From the NCBI RefSeq assembly GCF_000373625.1, contig NZ_KB891993.1, forward strand, positions 248,001 through 312,000: a DNA stretch of 64,000 bases. Reading direction: 5' to 3'. Source of the DNA: Streptomyces sp. LaPpAH-108 (lineage in GTDB: Bacteria; Actinomycetota; Actinomycetes; Streptomycetales; Streptomycetaceae). Below, in pieces: positions 25,457-34,961 of the stretch (the stretch's first letter is position 1; the number at the start of each line of letters is the position of its first letter). A program made the position numbers and the translations under genes. Under the pieces are notes generated by a model that was given only the letters and a program-made list of their open reading frames with translations, searched no databases and was not told where the DNA came from.

Positions 25457-26767
25457 ATGACCCTCGTGACACGCGCGGCCCGCCCGGGGCCCGGACCCGG
25501 CGAGGCGAGCGGCGGCCCGGAGCCGCTGGTCGCCCGGTTCTCCCGGGCCGGACAACGCCTGCGCCGGGCCGACCGGGCACATCCCTGGGTGCTGGACACC
25601 GCGGTGGTGCTGCTGGTCGTCGGGATGTTCTGCCTGCCCGACCTGCTGCACGGCGACGGGAAGCACGGCCGGTTCCTGCTCGCGTCCACTCCCCTGCCGC
25701 TGCCCGTGACGCTGGCGCTGCAGGCCGGACTCGTCCTGCCCCTGCTGTGGCGCCGACGCCGACCCGCCCTCGCCTTCGGCGTCATCGCGGCCGTCTTCGT
25801 CCTGCACTGGTCCCTGGGGATCGCGCTGCGTGCGGACATCGCGCTGTTCGTCGCCCTGTACAGCCTCGCCTTGCACGCGCGGACACGGCAACTGCCCTGG
25901 GCCTGCGGGATCACGGCGGGTGCGCTGGTACCGGCCGCGCTGCGGGTGTCGGACGCGGTGTCCGTCTGGATCGCGCTGTTCTTCCTGCTGAGCACCGCGA
26001 CCGCTGCCGTCGCCCTCGGTCTGACGGTACGCATCCGGCGTTCCCAGCTCAGCGGGCTGCGGGAGCGGGCCGCCCGCCTGGAGACCGAACGCGACCAGCG
26101 CAGCCGGCTCGCCGCCGTGGCGGAACGCGCCCGGGTGGCCCGGGACATGCACGACGTCGTCGGGCACAACCTGACCGTCCTCATCGCGCTGGCCGAAGCC
26201 GGGGCCCGGGTGGACGGCGCCGCGCGGCACCCTCACCCGGAAGTCCTCCGTCTCATCGCCGGGACGGGGCGGCAGGCACTGGGCGAACTGAGGCGGGTGC
26301 TCGGCGTTCTGGGCGAGACGTCGAGTACCCGTGGCGACACACTCGAGCCGGTTCCCCGGCCCTGCCTCGCGGACGTCGACGCGCTGTGCGCGGGGATGCG
26401 GGCCGCCGGTCTCGACGTCGTCCACCGGACGGTCGGTGCCTTCGACGCCCTCGACAGCGAGGTGCAGCTGACGGCCTACCGGATCGTCCAGGAGGCCCTG
26501 GCGAACGCGTTGAGACACGCCGGGGCCGGTGCCCGGGTGAAGCTGGTCGTCGCCGTCACGGGCGCCCGGCTGACCGTCCGCGTCCAGGACAACGGCCCGG
26601 CCCGCACCACACCCGGCTCACGTGGTGCGGCGCCCGGAGAAGGGCACGGGGAAGGGCACGGTCTGGTGGGGATGCGGGAACGGACCGCTCTGCACGGCGG
26701 CCGGTTCCGGGCCGGTCCCACCGACCGGGGCTGGCTGGTCGAGGCCGTCCTCCACGGGAAGGGCTGA
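25457..26767 (+). CDS. orphan NarL-type sensor histidine kinase
   Basis: The 436-residue protein has about five N-terminal transmembrane helices (55-190) and a short coiled-coil linker. HisKA_3 motif ERARVARDMHDVVGHNL follows, with the phosphorylated histidine in DMHDVVGH, then a HATPase_c domain with YRIVQEALANALRHA (N box) and GLVGMRER (G box). Kinases of this type nearly always have a LuxR/NarL response regulator next to them, but none follows: the next genes are COG4705 membrane proteins. It probably senses a signal linked to the ABC exporter directly upstream. The partner regulator must be elsewhere or was lost. Confidence 0.88.
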   Translation: MTLVTRAARPGPGPGEASGGPEPLVARFSRAGQRLRRADRAHPWVLDTAVVLLVVGMFCLPDLLHGDGKHGRFLLASTPLPLPVTLALQAGLVLPLLWRRRRPALAFGVIAAVFVLHWSLGIALRADIALFVALYSLALHARTRQLPWACGITAGALVPAALRVSDAVSVWIALFFLLSTATAAVALGLTVRIRRSQLSGLRERAARLETERDQRSRLAAVAERARVARDMHDVVGHNLTVLIALAEAGARVDGAARHPHPEVLRLIAGTGRQALGELRRVLGVLGETSSTRGDTLEPVPRPCLADVDALCAGMRAAGLDVVHRTVGAFDALDSEVQLTAYRIVQEALANALRHAGAGARVKLVVAVTGARLTVRVQDNGPARTTPGSRGAAPGEGHGEGHGLVGMRERTALHGGRFRAGPTDRGWLVEAVLHGKG

Positions 26768-26935
26768 AATCCCCTTTCCTACCAGCCATTTCCCGGCGGC
26801 GGCCAGAATTCCCGTCCTCCCTTTCAGGTTGTGGTCAGGTTCGCGCGCACCCATGCCAACACCTCCACCGGAAGCCCCAAAACAACGGCAAAGGAGCCTG
26901 GGGAGAACACGGTTGAGCGTGCGAAGGTGCGGATC

Positions 26936-27760
26936 ATGAGCACAGATCATGTCCTCGGCCACCGGCCCTCTTCCCGGTCGCGCGTCCGCATCCGTGAGAG
27001 CGCGAACAAAGTGCCCGAGGTGACCGTCTATTTCTGGGTCGTCAAGGTCCTCACCACCGGCATGGGCGAAACCGCGTCCGACTTTCTGGCCCGTCTGCTC
27101 GGACCGGTTCCGGCCGTGGCCCTGGGCGGCCTCGCCTTCATCGCCTCACTCGCCCTGCAGTTCGCCGTACGGCGGTACGTGGCCTGGATCTACTGGACGG
27201 CGATCGTGATGGTCAGCGTGTTCGGCACGATGGCCGCCGACATCCTCCACGTCGCCCTCGGTGTCCCCTACGACCTGTCGACGCCGCTGCTCGTCATAGC
27301 CCTGGCCGCCGTCTTCGCCCTCTGGTACGCGAGCGAGCGGACCCTGTCGATCCATGCCGTCCGGACCCGTCGCCGCGAGGCCTTCTACTGGGCGGCCGTC
27401 CTCGCCACGTTCGCCCTGGGCACCGCGGCCGGAGACCTCACGGCCTCCTCGGGCCTGGGCTATCCGGGCTCGATCGCCCTGTTCGCCGTGGCGATCGCGC
27501 TCCCGGCCGTCGCCCACCGCACGGGCCTCCTCGGCGCGGTGGCCGCGTTCTGGGCCGCGTACGTCCTGACCCGGCCCCTCGGTGCCTCGCTCGCCGACTG
27601 GATGGCCGCGTCCCCCGTGCACGGCGGGCTCGGCTGGGGCGTGGGCCCGGTCACGCTGTCCTGGACCGTGGCGATCCTCGGCTTCGTGGGCTATCTGGCG
27701 GTGTCGCGCCGGGACACCGGCACGCGGCGGACGGACGGGTTCCCCCGGCAGTCAGGATGA
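26936..27760 (+). CDS. COG4705 family membrane protein (copy 1)
   Basis: The 274-residue polytopic protein is the first of three tandem paralogues. Each repeat carries a pattern of the form KVPEVTVYFWVVKVLTTG followed by GETASDF, and later YVLTRPLGASLADW, giving two internally similar halves of four membrane helices each. The conserved Lys, Thr, Glu, Asp and Arg-Pro positions inside the membrane suggest a transporter or channel, but the family has no experimentally settled role that I know of. ATG at 26936 was chosen over upstream frames because the conserved region begins about 25 residues after it. Confidence 0.75.
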   Translation: MSTDHVLGHRPSSRSRVRIRESANKVPEVTVYFWVVKVLTTGMGETASDFLARLLGPVPAVALGGLAFIASLALQFAVRRYVAWIYWTAIVMVSVFGTMAADILHVALGVPYDLSTPLLVIALAAVFALWYASERTLSIHAVRTRRREAFYWAAVLATFALGTAAGDLTASSGLGYPGSIALFAVAIALPAVAHRTGLLGAVAAFWAAYVLTRPLGASLADWMAASPVHGGLGWGVGPVTLSWTVAILGFVGYLAVSRRDTGTRRTDGFPRQSG

Positions 27761-27790
27761 GTTCAGTCGCGCGGCGGCACGGTGGGGCTC

Positions 27791-28630
27791 ATGACGCAAG
27801 AGCATTCCGAGATCTCCCGCACGCCGGCCGACGGCTCGGTGGTGCCGCCTCCCGCACGGCGGTCCCGCTGGAACAAGGTTCCCGAGGTCACCTTCTATTT
27901 CTGGATCATCAAGGTGCTGTGCACCACGGTCGGTGAGACGGCGGCCGACCTGCTGAACGAAAAGGCGGGTCTGGGCCTGACCGGGGTGTCGCTGCTGATG
28001 AGCGCGCTGCTGGCCGTCGTGCTCGTCGCGCAGTTCCGCACCCGTGCCTACCGCGCGGGCCTGTACTGGCTCGCGGTGGCCCTGATCAGCGTCGTCGGCA
28101 CGCTGATCAGCGACAATCTCACCGACAACATGGGGGTTCCGCTGGAAGCGAGCACAACGGTGTTCGCCGTCGCCCTCGCGATCGTGTTCGGGGTCTGGTA
28201 CCGGCGTGAGCGGACCCTGTCGATCCATCACATCGACACCCCGGGGCGTGAGTCCTTCTACTGGCTCGCGGTCCTGTTCACCTTCGCGCTGGGCACGGCG
28301 GCCGGTGACCTGGTCTCCGAGCGTATGGCCCTCGGCTACTGGCTCTCCGCCCTGCTGTTCGCCCTGGCCATCGCCGCTGTCGCCGTCGCCCGCCTCAGCC
28401 TGGGCCTGAACGCGGTGTGGGCCTTCTGGATCGCCTACATCCTGACCCGCCCGCTCGGCGCGTCGATCGGCGACTACCTCTCCCAGCCGTCCGGCGACGG
28501 CGGCCTGGGGCTGGGCACCGTGGTGACCAGCGCGCTGTTCCTGCTGGTGATCCTGGCTCTGGTGACCTACCTGGCCGTCACACGCAAGGACGTCACCGAC
28601 ACGGAACGGGGCGCCCGGCACGCGGCCTGA
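27791..28630 (+). CDS. COG4705 family membrane protein (copy 2)
   Basis: The 279-residue protein is the closest relative of its upstream neighbour, with the same blocks NKVPEVTFYFWIIKVLCTT, GETAADLL, YRRERTLSIHHIDT, GTAAGDL and YILTRPLGASIGDYL. Eight predicted membrane segments. The gap to copy 1 is only 30 bases, so they are probably cotranscribed. GTG at 27782 is an alternative start. The three copies lie between an orphan kinase and the distal end of a convergent two-component operon, which may indicate stress-linked expression. Function unknown. Confidence 0.75.
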   Translation: MTQEHSEISRTPADGSVVPPPARRSRWNKVPEVTFYFWIIKVLCTTVGETAADLLNEKAGLGLTGVSLLMSALLAVVLVAQFRTRAYRAGLYWLAVALISVVGTLISDNLTDNMGVPLEASTTVFAVALAIVFGVWYRRERTLSIHHIDTPGRESFYWLAVLFTFALGTAAGDLVSERMALGYWLSALLFALAIAAVAVARLSLGLNAVWAFWIAYILTRPLGASIGDYLSQPSGDGGLGLGTVVTSALFLLVILALVTYLAVTRKDVTDTERGARHAA

Positions 28631-28787
28631 GCAGCCGCTCGGTGAACGTGTTCAGGCAGCGTTCAGACCCGTCGTGGCACGGTCGGTGATCCGGTCCGCC
28701 GTCGTCGGCCGGCTCATCCGGGCAGGGCGCTCGTCCGCTGTGCGGGGGCGGGCGCCCTGCCGTTCCCTCGCACGGGAGCAGGTCCCC

Positions 28788-29425
28788 ATGGAGAAGCCCC
28801 AGGTCCTCACCGGTCCCGACGTGCCGAGCGCGTCGGGGACGACCAGGTCGGTGATGAAGAAGCTGCCCGAGGTCACACTGGCCTTCTGGATCATGAAGAT
28901 CGCCGCGACGACCCTCGGGGAAACGGCGGGCGACCTCTTCTCGCAGACCCTGAAGCTCGGTTACTTCCTCACCACCGTCGTGCTGTTCGCGGTGTTCGTG
29001 GTGACCCTGGCGGTCCAGCTGCGGTCCGCCGCTACAACCCGTTCTTCTACTGGACCGTGATCCTGGTGTCCAACACGCTCGGCACCTCGATGGGCGACTT
29101 CCTCTCCGACAGCTCCGGCCTCGGTTACGCCGGTGGCGCGCTCCTGGTGACCGGGCTGCTCGCGGTGCTCGTCGCGCTGATGAAGGCGCCCATGGTGTCG
29201 AACGTGCTGCTCTTCTGGATCGCCTTCGTCCTCACCCGCCCGCTGGGCGCGACCGCGGGCGACTTCCTCACCAAGCCGGTCGCCAAGGGCGGCCTGGATC
29301 TCGGCACGGCGGGTTCCTCCGCCGTACTCCTCACTCTCCTGTTCGGGCTGATGGCCTGGGCCCAGAGGCGCGAGCGCGGCACGCGGGGCGTCGAGCGGGA
29401 GCCGGTCACCCCGCGGGCAGACTGA
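28788..29425 (+). pseudogene. COG4705 family membrane protein (copy 3), frameshifted
   Basis: The third copy reads KKLPEVTLAFWIMKIAATT and GETAGDLF in one frame up to about 29030 and then continues in another frame from YNPFFYWTVILVSNTLG through FVLTRPLGATAGDFL to the stop at 29425. One missing base near 29026-29036, within CGGTCCGCCGC, would restore a single protein of roughly 210 residues similar to copies 1 and 2. The first frame ends at 29060, so the in-frame product is a four-helix-less fragment. It may be a genuine pseudogene or a sequencing error. Its 3' end overlaps the end of the convergent kinase gene. Confidence 0.75.
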
Positions 29426-30770
29426 CCGTGAAAGCGGCCCCGGTCGTGCGGCCCGGGGCGTAGGTGACCTCGCCGCCGACGGCTCGGGCCAGGCGGCGGG
29501 CGAGTGGCAGGCCCAGGCCCGCGCCGTCGTGTCCGTCGTCCGGGTCGGCGCGCTGCCCGGGCTGGAACAGCTCGCCGAGGAACGTCCCGGGTACGCCGGG
29601 GCCGTCGTCCACGACCTCGATCCGTACGGCGCCGGGTGCGCGAGCGGCGGACACGGTCACCTCGGTGCGGGCGTAGCGGGCGGCGTTGGCCAGCAGCGGG
29701 CTGACGATGCGTTCGAGGAGGGCGGGCGCGACTCCCGCGTGGAGTTCCGGGTCGGTGACGTCCAGCTCGCTCTTGACCCCCTCCGGCGGATCGAGGCGCC
29801 GGAGCAGGCCCTCCAGGACGGAGACGACGTCGGTCGTGCCGGGCACCGTCGTCGGGGCGAGCGCGCTCTCCCGGGCGTCCCGCAGGAGCGTGTCGCAGAT
29901 CGTCCGCATGGACCGGGCCGCGTCGAAGACCGCTTCGTGGGTGGCCCGGGTCTCCTCGGCGGTGCGGGGGCGGGCCCGCCACCAGTCGAGTTCGATGATG
30001 ATCCGGGTGAGCGGCGTGCGCAGCTCGTGCGACAGCTCGCCGGTCAGCTGCCGCTCGTGCCGCAGCAGGGTCCGTATGCGGTCCAGGAGGGCGTCCAACG
30101 AGGCGCCCAGGAGGGCCAGTTCGGCGGGCTGGTTGTCATCGCCGAAGCGGTCGGCGGAGCCGGTGGCACTGCGCTGGGTGGCCTGGTCCGTCATCGTCCG
30201 CACCGGGCGGAGGGCCCGGCCGACGGCCAGGCGGGTGAGCACATAGGTGCACAGGAGCATCACGCCGTCCAGCAGCAGTGACCCCAGCAGCAGCGTGTCG
30301 GCGGAGTTCCGGTACGGGCCCAGGTCCAGAGCGGTGACGACCGTGACGGTCGTACCGGCCACGGCCAGCGCACACAGCCGGACGGGCCGGGGGCCGGGGG
30401 CGGTCGCGCAGGTGGTCGCCCGCCGCAGGGCCAGCCGGTGGGCGACGCGCGTCAGCGGACCGTTCACGGAGACGCCCGGTTCCTTGTCCAGGAGCCGTCC
30501 GCCCGCGTAGATCCATGCGTTGGTGTCGAGAAGCCGGTCGTTGGCGGTCTCGATGACGCGTACGCGGGAGCCGCTGGTGTCGACGGTCGCGGCCACGGCG
30601 GCGGCGCGGCCGTGGAGTTCGTCGTCCGCCTGGTGTCGAAGGTGCCGGTCCGTCACCGCGTTGAAGGCCACGGTCAGGACCGTGACCACCAGGGCGGCGG
30701 CGGTCAGGGCCGCCAGGGAGAGCCGCCCCCGCAGGGTGCGGGGAGCCAGGCGTCGCGTGACCCGGTTCAT
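29406..30770 (-). CDS. OmpR-type sensor histidine kinase
   Basis: The 454-residue protein has two transmembrane helices (about 18-38 and 178-200) flanking an extracytoplasmic sensor of some 140 residues with two cysteines near ATTCATAPGPRPVRLCALA. A HAMP domain, HisKA motif GELSHELRTPLTR and HATPase_c with ANAARYAR, DDGPGVPG and GAGLGLPLARR follow. The ATG overlaps the response-regulator stop (ATGA). The pair is probably driven from the promoter carrying a BlaI-type palindrome upstream of the regulator. Stimulus unknown. Confidence 0.9.
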   Translation of the reverse strand: MNRVTRRLAPRTLRGRLSLAALTAAALVVTVLTVAFNAVTDRHLRHQADDELHGRAAAVAATVDTSGSRVRVIETANDRLLDTNAWIYAGGRLLDKEPGVSVNGPLTRVAHRLALRRATTCATAPGPRPVRLCALAVAGTTVTVVTALDLGPYRNSADTLLLGSLLLDGVMLLCTYVLTRLAVGRALRPVRTMTDQATQRSATGSADRFGDDNQPAELALLGASLDALLDRIRTLLRHERQLTGELSHELRTPLTRIIIELDWWRARPRTAEETRATHEAVFDAARSMRTICDTLLRDARESALAPTTVPGTTDVVSVLEGLLRRLDPPEGVKSELDVTDPELHAGVAPALLERIVSPLLANAARYARTEVTVSAARAPGAVRIEVVDDGPGVPGTFLGELFQPGQRADPDDGHDGAGLGLPLARRLARAVGGEVTYAPGRTTGAAFTVSLPAG

Positions 30771-31429
30771 GACAGACGGTGTCCGACACCGCGCGCGGTA
30801 CCGATCGTCAGACGGCTGCCCGCCTCGCGCAGCTTGCGGCGCAGCCGGGTCAGATACTGGTCCAGGGTGTTGTCGCTCACCTGTGCCCCCTCGGGCCACC
30901 CGGCCCGGACCAGGTCACGGCGGCGCACCAGGGTTCCGTCCGCCGCGACGAGGGTGGCAAGGAGCCGGAATTCGGTGGGAGACAGGGCGACGGGGATGTC
31001 TCGGACGGTCATGTGGTGGTTCACGGCGTCCAGGACCAGGTCACCGGCCGCGGCGGTGACCGGTGGCGCGCTCCGGTGGAGTGCCGCGCGCAGCCGGGCG
31101 ACGAGTTCGGCCAGATGGAACGGTTTGGGGAGGTAGTCGTCGCCTCCGGCCGAGAACCCCGACAGCCGGTCGGTGAGCTGGTGCCGGGCGGTGAGGAACA
31201 TCACCGGAGCGCGGAATCCGTTGGCGCGCAGGGCGTGACACACGTCCCGCCCGTCCGCGTCGGGCAGCCCGATGTCCAGGACGGCCGCCGCGACGTCGGC
31301 GGTGGCCAGCCGCAGGGCGGTCGCGCCGTCGGCGGCGGTCACGGTCGCGAAGCCCTCGTCGACCAGCCCACGGCGCAGCACGTCCCGCAGCGCGTGGTTG
31401 TCTTCGACGATCAGGATCTTGGGGCGCAT
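30767..31429 (-). CDS. OmpR/PhoB-type response regulator
   Basis: The 220-residue protein has a receiver domain with ILIVEDN, phospho-acceptor region AAVLDIGLPDADG (Asp near residue 51), FLTAR and PKPFHLAEL. A winged-helix output domain follows with LSPTEFRLLATL and NTLDQYLTRLRRKL. First gene of the two-component operon. Its start is about 118 bases from a perfect BlaI-type operator, making it a candidate member of that regulon. Targets are unknown; the nearby COG4705 genes and the importer operon are the closest candidates. Confidence 0.92.
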   Translation of the reverse strand: MRPKILIVEDNHALRDVLRRGLVDEGFATVTAADGATALRLATADVAAAVLDIGLPDADGRDVCHALRANGFRAPVMFLTARHQLTDRLSGFSAGGDDYLPKPFHLAELVARLRAALHRSAPPVTAAAGDLVLDAVNHHMTVRDIPVALSPTEFRLLATLVAADGTLVRRRDLVRAGWPEGAQVSDNTLDQYLTRLRRKLREAGSRLTIGTARGVGHRLS

Positions 31430-31546
31430 GGCCTCATTCGCCCCTCGGCGGCCCGGGTGGGCACAGCCGCCTTGATGCCGCCATTTCGGAGGAACCCTTC
31501 GCACGATCGACAGAACTGAGCGGGAGACGGAGATCCCGCCGCCGAG

Positions 31547-31564
31547 GTCTACAAGAATGTAGAC
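31547..31564. promoter_or_regulatory. BlaI-type operator upstream of the two-component operon
   Basis: GTCTAC-AAGAAT-GTAGAC is a perfect palindrome. A further half-site CTGTAGAC follows at 31574-31581. It lies between the end of the importer operon and the start of the response-regulator gene, both on the minus strand, so it most likely controls the latter. Confidence 0.75.
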
Positions 31565-31628
31565 GCTCTGAAACTGTAGACGACCGATCGCCGGAGAAGG
31601 TTCCTCGGCCGCCCGGGAAGGCGGTCGC

Positions 31629-33119
31629 CTACGCGGGCAGCAGGCGGGCGGTCGGACCGCTGTCCGTGATGCGTCCCGCGTCGAGGAAGTGGACCGTGTC
31701 GGTGTGCCGGGCGACCACGTCGCGTTCATGGGAGACGACGACCAGGGCGGTCCGGTGCTCTCTGCGCAGGCGGGTGAGGAGTTCCATGATGCCGGTGGCC
31801 GTGTCGGCGTCGAGGGCGGAGGTCACCTCGTCGCAGAGCAGGATGTCGGGGCCTGCGGCCAGTGCGCGGGCGATGGAGACGCGCTGGCGCTGTCCGCCCG
31901 ACAGCTCTTCGGGGTAGCGGTCGGCGTGGTCGGCGGGGAGGTCGACCTGGGCCAGGAGTTCGGTGACCCGCTCGGCGTGGGCGCTCTTGGGCAGGTCGGT
32001 GTGCAGGCGCAGGGGGCGGGTGAGCTGCTGGCCGACGGTGTGGCGGGGGTTGAGCGCGGCCAGCGGATTCTGCGGCACGAGCTGGATACGGCGCTGCTGC
32101 TCCCGGGTACGGCACTGCACACGGGAGGCCAGGGGGCGGCCGTCGAGGGTGAGGTGCCCGGTGTGGGCGGGGTGGAGTCCGGCCATCACGCGCAGCAGGG
32201 TGGTCTTGCCGGAGCCGGAGGGCCCGATGAGGGCCGTGGCCGCACCGGGTGCCGCGCTGAACGCGACGTCGGTGAGGACGGGGCTGCGGCGTCGGCCGCT
32301 GCGGAAGAAGGCGTCGATCGCGTGGGCGGCGAGACCGCCGTCGCCCGGGAGGCTGTCGTCGCCGGTGGCCGGGGGCGTGGGCTCGGCCACGCGCGCGCGA
32401 GGGACGGGCGGGGTCTTCGGGGTCAGCCGGATGGTGTGGTCCGCGCAGGTCTCCACGAGGTGCGCGTCGTGGGTGGCGATGACGACGGCGAGGTCGCGGC
32501 GGGTGGCGAGGTCGCGCAGCAGGTGGGCGATGTCGTCGCGCACCGCGGAGTCGAGTCCGGCGGTGGGCTCGTCCAGGAGGAGGATCCTGGGGGTGCGGGC
32601 CAGTGCGCGGGCGAGTGCGACGCGCCGCTGCTGGCCGCCGGAGAGGGCGGGGGGCCTGCGCCCGGCGATCCCCGTGTCCACTGGCAGGCGGCACTCGGCG
32701 AGCAGTTCCAGGACCGTTTCCTCGCGCGGGTCGGTGGCGAGTTCGGCGACCAGGCGGCGCGCGGTCATGCGCGGGTCGAGGGCGGAGCCGGGGTCCTGGC
32801 CGACGTAGGCGACGGTGGTGCGGCGCAGCGTGCGCAGTTCCCCGGCGGGCAGCTGGTGCGGGGTGCGGCCGAGCACGTCGAGGCTTCCGGTGGCGGTGGC
32901 GCCTGCCGGGAGGTGGCCGATCAGCGCGCGCAGCAGGGTGGTCTTGCCGGAGCCGGAGGCGCCCACGAGGGCGGTGACCTGTCCGGCGTGGATCTGGGCC
33001 GTCGTCTCGGGCAGGAGGACGGGGCCGTCGGGCACCACGCGTACGGAGAAGCCGGACACGGAGGCGACCGGCGTGCGGACAACGGCGGTCGAGGCGGGAG
33101 CAGGGGCGCGGTCGCTCAT
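31629..33119 (-). CDS. fused double ABC ATPase of a peptide/metallophore importer
   Basis: The 496-residue protein joins two ATPase domains that are separate DppD/DppF (OppD/OppF) subunits in most importers. Domain 1 has Walker A GASGSGKTT, signature LSGGQQRRVALARALA and LLLDEPTAGLD. Domain 2 has GPSGSGKTT, LSGGQRQRVSIARALA and LLCDEVTSALD. A proline-rich linker lies near residues 235-265. It energises import through the two permeases encoded just upstream, with a 4-base overlap. The operon begins with an iron-boxed binding protein, so the cargo is probably a metal chelate. Confidence 0.9.
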   Translation of the reverse strand: MSDRAPAPASTAVVRTPVASVSGFSVRVVPDGPVLLPETTAQIHAGQVTALVGASGSGKTTLLRALIGHLPAGATATGSLDVLGRTPHQLPAGELRTLRRTTVAYVGQDPGSALDPRMTARRLVAELATDPREETVLELLAECRLPVDTGIAGRRPPALSGGQQRRVALARALARTPRILLLDEPTAGLDSAVRDDIAHLLRDLATRRDLAVVIATHDAHLVETCADHTIRLTPKTPPVPRARVAEPTPPATGDDSLPGDGGLAAHAIDAFFRSGRRRSPVLTDVAFSAAPGAATALIGPSGSGKTTLLRVMAGLHPAHTGHLTLDGRPLASRVQCRTREQQRRIQLVPQNPLAALNPRHTVGQQLTRPLRLHTDLPKSAHAERVTELLAQVDLPADHADRYPEELSGGQRQRVSIARALAAGPDILLCDEVTSALDADTATGIMELLTRLRREHRTALVVVSHERDVVARHTDTVHFLDAGRITDSGPTARLLPA

Positions 33120-33961
33120 GAGCGGGTCACCGTCTTCGCTGTGATGTCGGGGGCCAGGGAGAGCGTGACCAGGTTGACGGTGATCGCCACCAGGGCGATG
33201 GCCAGGCTGGGGGCGATCACGGCCCAGGGGTTGAGGAGGATGCCGGAGGCGTTCTCACGGACCATCAGCGACCAGTCGGAGGCGGGCGGCTGGGGCCCGA
33301 TCTGGAGGAACCCGGCCATGGAGATGACGTAGACGGCTTCGACGAACCGGAGTCCGAACAGGGTGAGGACGGTGGCGCGGAGGTTCGGCAGGATCTCGCG
33401 CAGCGCGATGTACGGGGTGGACTCGCCGCGTGCCAGGGCGGCTTCGACGTAGCCGGCCGTGGCGAGCGGGGACGCGGCGGCGGCGACGACCCGTACCGCG
33501 TACGGCACGCCGAGGAGGACGGCCGCGGCGATCACCGCCCAGCGTCCGCCGCCGGGCCAGGCCAGCGCGATGAGCATGATGCCGAGCAGGGGCGGCAGCA
33601 GGATCGCGACGTCCGCGCTGCGTTCGACCGCATGGCCCAGCCCGGGCCGCAGCACGGCGAGGCAGCCGATCAGCACGGCGGCGACGGTGGTGACGACGGC
33701 GACGAGCAGGGCCCCGAGAATGAGCGGGGTGCCGCCGTGCAGGACGCGGCTGAGCACGTCGCGGCCGAGCTGGTCGCCGCCCAGCGCGGCTCCGTCGCCG
33801 GGGGTGGCGAACGGTGCGGTGACGGGGGTGTCGACGCTGTGCGGGGCGATCAGCGGCCCGGCGAGGGAGAGCAGCAGCGGCAGTACGGCGACGGCCACGA
33901 GCACGGTGGTTCTCGCCCGGCGGGAGGGCCGCCGGGCGGCCACGGGCAGGGCGGCGGTCAT
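33116..33961 (-). CDS. DppC-type ABC importer permease
   Basis: The 281-residue protein has an N-terminal helix then HSVDTPVTAPF, which recalls the OppC_N region, and GGDQLGRDVLSRVLHGG, a strong signature of DppC/NikC permeases. Five further membrane helices and the EAA-loop region YVEAALARGESTPYIALREILPN follow. It is the second permease and pairs with the DppB-type protein encoded upstream; start and stop overlap both neighbours (ATGA). Specificity lies mostly in the binding protein. Confidence 0.9.
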   Translation of the reverse strand: MTAALPVAARRPSRRARTTVLVAVAVLPLLLSLAGPLIAPHSVDTPVTAPFATPGDGAALGGDQLGRDVLSRVLHGGTPLILGALLVAVVTTVAAVLIGCLAVLRPGLGHAVERSADVAILLPPLLGIMLIALAWPGGGRWAVIAAAVLLGVPYAVRVVAAAASPLATAGYVEAALARGESTPYIALREILPNLRATVLTLFGLRFVEAVYVISMAGFLQIGPQPPASDWSLMVRENASGILLNPWAVIAPSLAIALVAITVNLVTLSLAPDITAKTVTRS

Positions 33962-34938
33962 GCGCGGACTCCCAGGGTGGCGTAACGGATGAGGTCGGCG
34001 GCCAGGAGCACGAGGCTGATGACGGCTCCGGCGCACATGACGACTCCGGCGATCAGCGGGGTGTCGCGAGCCGCGACCGCTCCGGCCAGGACGCTGCCGA
34101 TGCCGGGGTAGTTGAACAGGGTCTCCACCACGACCGCGCCGCCGAACAGCAGGCCGGTGGAGGTGGCGAGGCCGGTGGCGACGGCCGGGATCGCGCCGGG
34201 CAGTTGGTGGCGCAGCAGGACCCGGTGCGGTGGCAGGCCGTCGAAGCGGGCGGCCTCGACGTGCGGGGTGGCGGCCTGGTCGGCCAGGGCCCCGCGTACG
34301 ACACGGGTGTTCCAGCCGGTCTGCGGGACGACCAGGGCGAGGACCGGCATGATCAGCATGGTCCAGGTGGCGGGCCTGCCGTCGCCGCCGGTCACGGTGA
34401 CGGCGGGGAGCCAGCCCGTCCACTGGGACAGCACCAGCAGCAGGACGGCCGAGACCACGAACTCGGGCAGCGCGAAGGCGGCGGTCGAGGTAGGGGAGAT
34501 GACACGGTCGGTGAGGCGGCCGGGGCGCGCTGCGGCCCAGCAGCCCAGCAGCAGGGAGAGCACCACGGTGATGACGAACGCGCTCACGGCGAGGACGAGC
34601 GTGTGGGGCAGCGGGTCGGCGAGGAGGCCGGTGACCTTCTGGCCGCGGGCGGAGGTGCCGAGGTCGCCGGTGGGCAGCGCGGTCATCCAGTCGGCGAACC
34701 GCTCCCACACCGGCCGGTCCAGGCCCAGCAGATGACGGCGCGCGGCGAGGTCGGCCGCGCTCTCCCCGCGCTCGGACGCGGCACCGGCCGCGTCCCCCGG
34801 CAGCAGCTCGACGGCCGCGAACACCAGCGCGAGCAGCACGATCAGCATCACGAGGCGGCGTGCGACCGTTCCCGCGATGCGCACGGCGATGTTCCCGGCC
34901 CGGCGCCCGGTGACCACCCTCGTGATGCGGGCGGTCAC
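33958..34938 (-). CDS. DppB-type ABC importer permease
   Basis: The 326-residue form starts at GTG 34938. A TTG at 34965 overlapping the binding-protein stop would add nine residues and fits the coupled style of the operon, so the start is uncertain. ARRLVMLIVLLALVFAAVELLPGD is the typical first helix, followed by a long extracytoplasmic loop with RHLLGLDRPVWERFADWM and the EAA-loop segment HVEAARFDGLPPHRVLLRHQLPG. It forms the translocation pore with the DppC-type partner. Confidence 0.88.
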   Translation of the reverse strand: MTARITRVVTGRRAGNIAVRIAGTVARRLVMLIVLLALVFAAVELLPGDAAGAASERGESAADLAARRHLLGLDRPVWERFADWMTALPTGDLGTSARGQKVTGLLADPLPHTLVLAVSAFVITVVLSLLLGCWAAARPGRLTDRVISPTSTAAFALPEFVVSAVLLLVLSQWTGWLPAVTVTGGDGRPATWTMLIMPVLALVVPQTGWNTRVVRGALADQAATPHVEAARFDGLPPHRVLLRHQLPGAIPAVATGLATSTGLLFGGAVVVETLFNYPGIGSVLAGAVAARDTPLIAGVVMCAGAVISLVLLAADLIRYATLGVRA

Positions 34939-34961
34939 CGGGCCGGTCTTGGCCGACTGGC

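Noticed and set aside
28788..29425. Programmed frameshift in the third COG4705 gene
   Set aside because: No slippery heptamer or following structure is evident at the shift point. A simple base loss or sequence error is more economical.
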